Below are positions 1-4,733 of a stretch of DNA of 7,558 bases, one piece after another (within the stretch, counting starts at the first letter, position 1; every line of letters begins with the position of its first letter). The translations under genes and the position numbers were made by a program. Source of the stretch: an uncultured Clostridia bacterium (GTDB lineage Bacteria > Bacillota > Clostridia > Oscillospirales > Acutalibacteraceae). The notes beneath the pieces are model-generated. The model was not told the origin of the DNA. It saw nothing but the letters and a program-made list of their open reading frames with translations, and searched no databases. The stretch spans positions 1 to 7,558 of the forward strand of contig CAMUZD010000071.1 in the NCBI GenBank assembly GCA_947165115.1. The letters are read 5' to 3'.

Positions 1-757
1 CGAGATAATCATGCTTCACGCGGTCACCGTCTTTTTCAACCCTGCCTTTTGTCTGCGGGTCATAACCTTTGCACAGATAAATGCTGAAACCGGTGTCGTT
101 GATGTAGTCCTCGAATTCTTTTACGAATATGACATTGCCCATATTCTCAGATATGACTATGGTCTTGTCCTGATCGTAAACCAGCATCTGCGGTCTGCCG
201 CCGAAATACCGGAAGGCGTATTTATGCGCCTCGATTGTCTTCTTTGCATCAAACTGCTCCGATGAGAAATATGCGAATTTCATGCGGCTGTATGACAGAA
301 CCATACAGAAAAAATATATGCGGGTGTTGATGCCGTACATATTTTTCATAACATACTGACCGAAATCAACCTGGCCTTCATATCCCGGCTGAACTTCGTC
401 GCGTATCGCACCTCTTCTCTTCGGCTTCTGAAGCCCCGTCTGATCGCGCAGTTTTTTGACATACCTGAAAAAGGATGCGTCGGGAACATCAAACTCCGGA
501 AACGACTCCCGCACTCTTTTCAGAATCAGCGTATTGTTCATCTGCGGGCAGATTTTCAGCAACTCGATCACAAACTGACGGTAATTGTCCAGGACCGGCT
601 CATGCTCTCTCTGCTTTGCGTTGTAGTCGGCTTCGGTTTTGTTCCACCAGTTGTATGCCGTGTTGTATGAGATGCCAAGCTTTTTTGAAACCCGCAGAAC
701 CGAAAAACCGATTTCTTTGTATTCCTGGATTTTGTCGAATGTTTCTTTGGAAATCAT
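1..757 (-). CDS. istA: IS21-family transposase IstA, N-terminal 252 residues (runs off left edge)
   Basis: Reads leftward from ATG at 757-755 without a stop to the window edge. It catalyses DNA cleavage and strand transfer of an IS21-type insertion sequence, normally together with an IstB ATPase that would lie beyond the edge. Seen in the translation: a helix-turn-helix at about residues 17-38 (GFSVLRVSKKLGISYNTAYN), then a DDE-type catalytic core with D131 in GQVDFGQ, D195 in LVYDQDK and E241 in TKGRVE. The spacings of 64 and 46 residues suit the IS21/rve integrase fold. IstA proteins are usually about 400-500 residues, so roughly half is visible. The start is supported by an AGGAGGT ribosome site 8 bases upstream. 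Nothing visible is broken, so the element may be intact and active. The family call is from motif recognition, not a database search. Confidence 0.88.
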   Translation of the reverse strand, partial: MISKETFDKIQEYKEIGFSVLRVSKKLGISYNTAYNWWNKTEADYNAKQREHEPVLDNYRQFVIELLKICPQMNNTLILKRVRESFPEFDVPDASFFRYVKKLRDQTGLQKPKRRGAIRDEVQPGYEGQVDFGQYVMKNMYGINTRIYFFCMVLSYSRMKFAYFSSEQFDAKKTIEAHKYAFRYFGGRPQMLVYDQDKTIVISENMGNVIFVKEFEDYINDTGFSIYLCKGYDPQTKGRVEKDGDRVKHDYL

Positions 758-765
758 TAGTTTTT

Positions 766-772
766 ACCTCCT
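766..772 (-). promoter_or_regulatory. Ribosome binding site of the transposase
   Basis: Minus strand AGGAGGT, eight bases before the ATG at 757. It is a near-perfect anti-16S match and fixes the start of the transposase gene, although opposite-strand open frames also cover this region. Confidence 0.85.
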
Positions 773-837
773 TTTTGTTTTATTTGATTTCCAAATCTGC
801 TTCATACAATCATACGCATCACACCTTTCATATTGAT

Positions 838-850
838 TATATATATATAT
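838..850. repeat. (TA)n dinucleotide tract
   Basis: Thirteen alternating T/A bases between the transposase leader and the hairpin at 857-876. Such a tract melts easily and can vary in length by slippage. It could be part of the transposase promoter, but no well-spaced -35/-10 pair around it is convincing. Confidence 0.8.
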
Positions 851-876
851 GACAAAAGCCACGGCTGCCCGTGGCT
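850..876 (-). terminator. Rho-independent terminator after the DUF2971 gene
   Basis: A perfect 8-bp stem (AGCCACGG at 857-864, CCGTGGCT at 869-876) with a 4-base loop. On the minus strand it is followed by TTTTGTC. It lies 33 bases past the stop codon of the DUF2971 gene, so it probably ends the abiE-DUF2971 transcript and insulates it from the transposase. The U tract is short (four), so termination may be partial. The other strand has AAAA upstream but no U run after the stem. Confidence 0.75.
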
Positions 877-909
877 GATGTTTATTAAACCTTGATGTAA
901 TGAAGCTGT

Positions 910-1890
910 TTATGTACCTGTAATCGTTCTGGTATCCAAGCGATCGGAATTATTGATATACAATTCTTCAATGCAGCTGATTCCTGCAACTTTAGCAGCT
1001 GAGATAACCAGTGCCCTTGCATATTCAGGCATTCTGAGCCCTAATATGATTTTATATGGCTTCATTTTAATACATGTGCGATTCGGCGACATGGATGGAC
1101 GAATCATACGCCATTCCCGGTCATATTCATGGCAATTCTTTTTAACAAGGGAAACACGCTCCGCTTCCCACATTACAGCTTTATAACTGAATTCCGAAAT
1201 CTTAGGAGATAAGTGTTCTTCCCACAGCAGACAGGCCAAGGCAAACTGTGTTGCGTTATATGCATTATCAGTATAGTATACAGGATACACAGAAGGCTTT
1301 TCATACGATGAACAACAATTTTTGCACACTTCTTCTTTCCCGCACAAAAAAGCGCTCTCATCCTTAATATCATAAACCAAGGCAAATCCCTTGTAATTGC
1401 TTGCATATTTGAGCCAAAGGGTCTCGTTCAATACATCTTCGCAAAAGCATATTGAAAACAGATTCTTTTGAATAATCGTTCTAATATGTTTTATACGATC
1501 AGGGAAGCTCTCTAAATCTAATGGATTCTCTTTCAGTTTTTCAATGAATTGATCACCGCTTAGATCTGTTATAGGTGCCAGCATGTTGAGTTCGTTAAGA
1601 AAAACCTGGTTATTTGAATACAGAAGATTACTGATAACCGCATGACACCTTCTGATGTATTCAAGATCAACATGGATAAAGGTGTCAAAAGGGTCATCAT
1701 AATAATCTGCCGAGGAGTAGAACAGTTTATTATCTTGTAATTGTAACAGGGATTTTTCGCTTACAGATCGAAATCTACACAAGTAGTCCGGCATCTTTAT
1801 AGTTGCAAGCAATTTTCGAATATTATCGGCCCCATCGTCGTGAATGCTACACAACGCATCCCAGAATTCTTTCCTTTCAGAATTGTTCAT
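910..1890 (-). CDS. DUF2971 family protein
   Basis: A 326-residue cytoplasmic protein with no signal peptide or membrane segment. Hallmarks of the DUF2971 family are visible in order: YLCRFRSVSEKSL (36-48), LFYSSADYYDDPFDTF (56-71) with the conserved N/D-DPFD element, SICFCEDVLNETLWLKYASN (146-165) followed by YKGFALVYD (166-174), and the C-terminal DREWRMI (257-263). The biochemical function of the family is not established to my knowledge. The conserved acidic and Trp/Arg positions look enzymatic, but that is inference. An unusual cysteine group (C183, C189, C192, C193) sits after the KGF block and might bind metal. The start has AGGGA seven bases upstream. The gene follows the AbiE pair by 32 bp on the same strand, so it is probably co-transcribed and may belong to the same defence cluster. 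Confidence 0.85.
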   Translation of the reverse strand: MNNSERKEFWDALCSIHDDGADNIRKLLATIKMPDYLCRFRSVSEKSLLQLQDNKLFYSSADYYDDPFDTFIHVDLEYIRRCHAVISNLLYSNNQVFLNELNMLAPITDLSGDQFIEKLKENPLDLESFPDRIKHIRTIIQKNLFSICFCEDVLNETLWLKYASNYKGFALVYDIKDESAFLCGKEEVCKNCCSSYEKPSVYPVYYTDNAYNATQFALACLLWEEHLSPKISEFSYKAVMWEAERVSLVKKNCHEYDREWRMIRPSMSPNRTCIKMKPYKIILGLRMPEYARALVISAAKVAGISCIEELYINNSDRLDTRTITGT

Positions 1891-1901
1891 CGTTTTTCCC
1901 T

Positions 1902-1931
1902 ATTATAAGTATCGTTATTCCTCTATCTCAA
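1902..1931 (-). promoter_or_regulatory. Candidate internal promoter before the DUF2971 gene
   Basis: On the minus strand, TTGAGA (1931-1926) and TATAAT (1907-1902) are separated by 18 bases. The -35 box lies within the last codons of the toxin gene. Transcription would begin near 1895, only about five bases before the ATG and inside or past the AGGGA ribosome site, giving an almost leaderless message. The match is good but the geometry is awkward, so read-through from the AbiE promoter may be the main route. Confidence 0.4.
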
Positions 1932-2783
1932 ATTCTCCGTTATCTGTTTGAAGAAATCTGCGCTCCATAAATCGAGCGATGCCTTATCTTTTATGAACGG
2001 AAGAACGTCCTCTTTTGCCTGCGCATAGTTTATATTGTCAAAGCGGGCGCAGAGTAGCTTTTTTGCATCATCGATTGTGAAAGGATCCTCTGCCCCCCAA
2101 GCATCCGACTGAACAAGCCGTGCCTTCAAATGGTCTGTATTCATTGTTGCACTGCGTGAAAGATAAAAAACATAATCATAGAGGTCTCTGCCTTTCACGC
2201 GGCTTTTCCATGCGCGGCAGATTACGGCATGCGCTTTTCCTGCAAACAACGACGGCATATCGTAAATTGCAACCTCATAAGGAGCAGGGAGCAGGCGGTA
2301 TTTATGTTCAAAGGTTGCAAAATCCGGCGGGTTAGTATCTACTTCAAACTTGATTTTGATTGTTTCATTGCCGGCAATGCCTCCGATTGACGGGTCGGAA
2401 GCATAGAACAAAAGCATATGTTCTTTTGTGTTGCCCTTCAGAAAAGCGGATTGAATCGCAGTTCTGTTTGATTTTTCTTTCTCTGTGATTTCCACATTAA
2501 GTCCGTATGATGCGATTTCTTTTTTCAAAGTCGGGAAGTAATCGGATAAAGAAAAGTTCTCATCCGGCATCATAAGCGAAAAATCAAGGTCTTCTGAAAA
2601 ACGGTCGAGACCGTAAAATATACGCAGCGCGGTTCCGCCGTAAAACGCACCTTTCTGAAAGAATCCGGCGCGAGACAGACCGCAGAGAACAATCTCCTGA
2701 ACGATTTCCTTGACTGCGTTCTTCTTGTTGGCAAGTCCCTCTGCGTTATATTTATTCAGCATTTCCGTTATTACAGTATTCAT
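1923..2783 (-). CDS. abiEii: AbiEii/AbiGii-family nucleotidyltransferase toxin of a type IV toxin-antitoxin system
   Basis: A 286-residue member of the DNA polymerase beta-like nucleotidyltransferase superfamily. In characterised AbiE systems this protein is a bacteriostatic toxin that triggers abortive phage infection and is neutralised by AbiEi without stable protein-protein contact. Visible family motifs: FYGGTALRIFYGLDRFSEDL (47-66), containing the GGT nucleotide-binding element and the acidic SEDLDFSL pair (D65, D67), then IKIKFEVD (142-149). A later MPSLFAGKAHA (K183) is followed by KGRDLYDYVFYL (197-208, with R199, D200, D203). All expected catalytic elements are present, so it looks functional. 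The ATG at 2783-2781 overlaps the antitoxin stop codon as ATGA, which indicates translational coupling. The next gene downstream on the same strand is the DUF2971 gene. Confidence 0.93.
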   Translation of the reverse strand: MNTVITEMLNKYNAEGLANKKNAVKEIVQEIVLCGLSRAGFFQKGAFYGGTALRIFYGLDRFSEDLDFSLMMPDENFSLSDYFPTLKKEIASYGLNVEITEKEKSNRTAIQSAFLKGNTKEHMLLFYASDPSIGGIAGNETIKIKFEVDTNPPDFATFEHKYRLLPAPYEVAIYDMPSLFAGKAHAVICRAWKSRVKGRDLYDYVFYLSRSATMNTDHLKARLVQSDAWGAEDPFTIDDAKKLLCARFDNINYAQAKEDVLPFIKDKASLDLWSADFFKQITENLR

Positions 2784-3367
2784 TTAATATTCCTCCGCAG
2801 ATACTTCTGAAGATATTTCAAATTATTACTATGATACATATCTCCGATTTGCAAAATGCCGTTAAAATCCAGCTTCGTAAATTCCGATGTGTCAATTCTG
2901 AGGTCCTCAAAAAGCATTTTCTCAATGTCACGCCGGCTTGTAACCGGTGGCATGGTATATAACTTGTCGCAAAGAGCCTTCTCAGGGCTCGCAATCTGAT
3001 AAATATATCCGTTTTCTTCCCTTATTACTATACCAAACGGATATACACCTGAAGGGACATCACGATAAGTGAATCTTCCGAAATGATTGCTCAATTTTTT
3101 TGCTTTCTTTTTATCAAATGTGGCAGATGTGTAAGTATAAACCGTTTCGGGTATCAGTCCGTAAACAGACAGTGCATAATCAAATGAAAGGTACGACGGT
3201 CCGAAAATTACGCCTGCAAGACAGTATCCGGGGACAGTACCGTCGGTTTCATAGAAACCTCTTGTGAGTTGAAACAGTTCACCGTTTGCCTTCATTCGCA
3301 TAATCTTTCCTGATGGATCGCTGAAATCTTTAAGTTGGTCGATCAGCATAGATGTTGTTAAAATCAT
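2780..3367 (-). CDS. abiEi: AbiEi-type antitoxin of a type IV toxin-antitoxin system
   Basis: A 195-residue cytoplasmic antitoxin and probable autorepressor. The N-terminal 45 residues look like a winged helix-turn-helix (ending LFQLTRGFYE). They are followed by the family signature PSYLSFDYALSVYGLIPETV (58-77) with YTYTSATF, and by IASPEKALCDKLY (125-137). The C-terminus is basic (YLQKYLRRNIK). The start chosen is ATG at 3367. An in-frame TTG at 3382 would add five residues, but GGAGG (3380-3376) lies within that extension, seven to eight bases before the ATG, so the ATG is the real start. It is first in the operon, overlaps the toxin gene by four bases, and has a palindrome over its promoter that suits repression by its own product. 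Known AbiEi proteins regulate this way; binding here is inferred. Confidence 0.92.
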   Translation of the reverse strand: MILTTSMLIDQLKDFSDPSGKIMRMKANGELFQLTRGFYETDGTVPGYCLAGVIFGPSYLSFDYALSVYGLIPETVYTYTSATFDKKKAKKLSNHFGRFTYRDVPSGVYPFGIVIREENGYIYQIASPEKALCDKLYTMPPVTSRRDIEKMLFEDLRIDTSEFTKLDFNGILQIGDMYHSNNLKYLQKYLRRNIK

Positions 3368-3376
3368 GATAATCTC

Positions 3377-3405
3377 CTCCAAACCGTATTATGCACAATT
3401 TGGAG
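3377..3405. promoter_or_regulatory. Inverted repeat over the AbiE promoter (candidate AbiEi operator)
   Basis: Perfect 7-bp arms, CTCCAAA at 3377-3383 and TTTGGAG at 3399-3405, are separated by 15 bases. The centres lie about two helical turns apart (22 bp). The arms flank the -10 box and include the transcription start and ribosome site, an ideal place for an autorepressor. Characterised AbiEi antitoxins bind inverted repeats in their own promoters. One arm overlaps the Shine-Dalgarno, so part of the symmetry may be chance. Confidence 0.5.
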
Positions 3406-3416
3406 ATAAAAATCAA
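3388..3416 (-). promoter_or_regulatory. Promoter of the abiEi-abiEii operon
   Basis: On the minus strand, TTGATT (3416-3411) and CATAAT (3393-3388) are separated by 17 bases, close to the sigma-A consensus. Transcription would start near 3381, just before the GGAGG ribosome site, giving a leader of about 14 bases. It faces away from the HEPN gene promoter. Confidence 0.65.
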
Positions 3417-3540
3417 TAGTTTTCAGAAAAATCTTCTTTTTTATTGCGGCAGCAAAATATAACTTTGTATAGGATGAAAAACATGCTCTCCCGAAATTGT
3501 TATTGTTGCTATTCGTCCGCATCTAATCTATATGTTTTTA

Positions 3541-3570
3541 TTGAAAATAAATATGTGTATATGTTATAAT
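3541..3570 (+). promoter_or_regulatory. Promoter of the HEPN abortive-infection gene
   Basis: TTGAAA (3541-3546) and a perfect TATAAT (3565-3570) are separated by 18 bases, with a TGn extended -10 element at 3562-3564. This is the best promoter in the window. Transcription would begin near 3577 and leave an untranslated leader of about 140 bases before the ATG at 3720, long enough to hold regulatory structure. Confidence 0.7.
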
Positions 3571-3591
3571 ATATTTAAAATGGAGTAGTGT

Positions 3592-3684
3592 ATCTCAATC
3601 TGATTGATAAAAAATGGGAAATAGCAATGATTGAAATATTAAAACTAATCTAAGATTTCAAAATAGATACCCTTGTATTGAGAT
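3592..3684 (+). promoter_or_regulatory. Nested inverted repeats and palindrome in the HEPN gene leader
   Basis: Three symmetrical elements lie just downstream of the promoter. A 13-base palindrome, TCAATC-T-GATTGA, occupies 3595-3607. A long-range pair, ATCTCAAT at 3592-3599 and ATTGAGAT at 3677-3684, encloses an inner pair, TTGAAAT at 3631-3637 and ATTTCAA at 3655-3661. They could be a repressor site or a two-stem RNA fold. The sequence is AT-rich, so some of this symmetry may be chance. Confidence 0.35.
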
Positions 3685-3706
3685 TATGTAATTGAATTAT
3701 CTGTTT

Positions 3707-3712
3707 GAGGAG
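3707..3712 (+). promoter_or_regulatory. Ribosome binding site that fixes the HEPN gene start
   Basis: GAGGAG ends seven bases before the ATG at 3720. An in-frame TTG at 3705 would put this site inside the coding sequence, so the ATG is preferred. The start codon itself sits in a 9-bp palindrome, CTCAATGAG (3716-3724). Confidence 0.8.
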
Positions 3713-3719
3713 AAACTCA

Positions 3720-4544
3720 ATGAGCACGTTGACTTATGTTGAAAAAGAACAAATGGCTAAATTCTTCGGAATAGAAGGTGGATATGCTTTTATTTTCCTG
3801 AAAAAGGGATATAACAAAACAAACACGCGAAACATTATTTTGGAAGCAACGGGAATAGATATCTACCAAAACCCAGAATATAATATGTCACAGGAAAAAT
3901 GTATTCGAAAAATATGGGATGAATGTGATAATTATACTGTTGGTTGTCTATTAAAAACAATGCTTGACTATTATTTGAGCGTTTCTGATTGGGACTGGAG
4001 TTCACACGAAGAAATAACATATGAATCATTACGAGAATTAGAAAAACGTCTGATAGATAATTCAGTAGTTATTCCGGTTATTGAAGGTGAAACGTTTAAA
4101 ACAATTAAAGAAGATATTGAACGAAATTGTAGACATAATACTCCCGAGCTTGCTTTGGATAGATTGCACAATTTCTCAACGCAGTATTTAAGAAGAATTT
4201 GGAGCAAGCATAGTATTGATACACATGACGAGCAAGGAAAAGAATTACCAATTCATTCATTGGCCGGAAAACTTAAAAATTGGTATAAAACAAATCACTA
4301 CTTTGACTCTGATTTCTCAGTCGTAGCGATTCAAAACTCAATTATCATTTTTGATAAATATAACGAAATCAGGAACGATCAAAGTGCCGCTCATCCAAAT
4401 GAAATTCTCAATAAAGTTGAAGCAATGTTTGCTGTAAAGATAATCTGTGAAATACTTACATTTATAGAAAAGATAGAGCAAATCAAGGATTCTGAAAACG
4501 AAAACAATGATGAAACTGATATTGAAGATAATCTTCCTTTCTAG
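3720..4544 (+). CDS. Abortive infection protein with C-terminal Abi_C/HEPN domain and SSB-like tail
   Basis: A 274-residue cytoplasmic protein. The N-terminal part (about 1-90) contains FFGIEGGYAFIF and TGIDIY, resembling the N-terminal domain found on AbiJ-like abortive infection proteins; this match is weaker. The C-terminal part (about 142-253) fits the abortive-infection C-terminal domain: ALDRLHNFSTQYLRR (145-159), then LPIHSLAGKL (176-185), and IFDKYNEIRNDQSAAHPNEI (210-229). The last has R218 and H225 in the Rx4-6H arrangement of HEPN ribonucleases, so RNA cleavage on phage infection is the likely role. A low-complexity Glu/Asn/Asp stretch (256-270) ends in DIEDNLPF at the stop codon, resembling the tip of bacterial SSB. 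It is divergent from the AbiE operon, has its own promoter and is clearly AT-richer than its neighbours. Start set at the ATG, not the upstream TTG at 3705. Confidence 0.85.
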   Translation: MSTLTYVEKEQMAKFFGIEGGYAFIFLKKGYNKTNTRNIILEATGIDIYQNPEYNMSQEKCIRKIWDECDNYTVGCLLKTMLDYYLSVSDWDWSSHEEITYESLRELEKRLIDNSVVIPVIEGETFKTIKEDIERNCRHNTPELALDRLHNFSTQYLRRIWSKHSIDTHDEQGKELPIHSLAGKLKNWYKTNHYFDSDFSVVAIQNSIIIFDKYNEIRNDQSAAHPNEILNKVEAMFAVKIICEILTFIEKIEQIKDSENENNDETDIEDNLPF

Positions 4545-4719
4545 ACGCAAGGAATATATTATTTTATATTAAATAATCGCTTGATTGTGATTTGCCAAAA
4601 CACTTTAGGTTATATCGAAAAAGATAACAAAGAAATGAATCAACAATTAAGGATGTTTAAGTGATTGTATTCATATTAACTGATTGTTTTTAAAAATGAC
4701 ATGAAAGCATTGCAGAATC

Positions 4720-4726
4720 GGAGGAG
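4720..4726 (+). promoter_or_regulatory. Ribosome binding site of the BspA-like protein
   Basis: GGAGGAG, seven bases before the ATG at 4734, the only good start signal in the region. No convincing sigma-A promoter is seen in the 189 bp between the HEPN stop codon and this gene, nor a GC-rich terminator after the HEPN gene. Some read-through from upstream is therefore possible. Confidence 0.8.
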
Positions 4727-4733
4727 AAAAATA

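Larger units (their letters stand above)
1..854 (-). mobile_element. Left part of an IS21-like insertion sequence (outer end not resolved)
   Basis: The transposase at 1-757 implies an insertion sequence that begins between the start of that gene and the hairpin at 857-876. On the minus strand, a sequence starting TGTCA at 854 lies about 100 bases before the transposase ATG. IS21-type ends typically begin with TG, so 854 is a candidate outer end. The matching right end and any target duplication lie outside the window, so this boundary is an inference. Inside the leader the hexamer GTATGA occurs twice in tandem on the minus strand (805-818). IS21-type ends often carry internal repeats, but this one is short. 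Confidence 0.4.
3417..3704. other. AT-rich divergent intergenic region
   Basis: About 350 bp separate the start codons of the antitoxin gene (minus) and the HEPN gene (plus). The part from 3417 to 3540 shows no gene, hairpin or repeat that I can support. From 3541 it carries the HEPN promoter, a small palindrome, nested inverted repeats and the leader, listed separately. Confidence 0.7.

Noticed and set aside
11..265. Plus-strand open frame of 84 codons
   Set aside because: Antisense to the transposase core that carries D195 and E241; a shadow.
475..852. Plus-strand open frame of 125 codons, with a shorter one at 639-836
   Set aside because: It lies antisense to the IS21 transposase and its leader. 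The transposase has domain motifs, a catalytic triad and a ribosome site; this frame has no recognisable content.
3627..3653. Eight-residue leader open frame (ATG ... TAA) in the HEPN leader, preceded by GGGAA
   Set aside because: The ribosome site is weak and the frame has no run of regulatory codons; chance is likely in AT-rich sequence. Its position between the nested inverted repeats keeps it only marginally interesting.
3705..3719. TTG start extending the HEPN protein by five residues, and the similar TTG at 3382 for the antitoxin
   Set aside because: In both cases the extension encodes the Shine-Dalgarno sequence itself, correctly spaced from the following ATG, so the ATG is the start.
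4558..4577. Inverted repeat ATTATTT-N6-AAATAAT after the HEPN gene
   Set aside because: The stem is all A/T and no T run follows it, so it is not a believable intrinsic terminator.
4545..4733. Possible promoter for the surface protein, such as TTGTAT with TTTTAA 17 bases later
   Set aside because: The -10 matches only three of six consensus positions; no pair in this gap is good enough to annotate.
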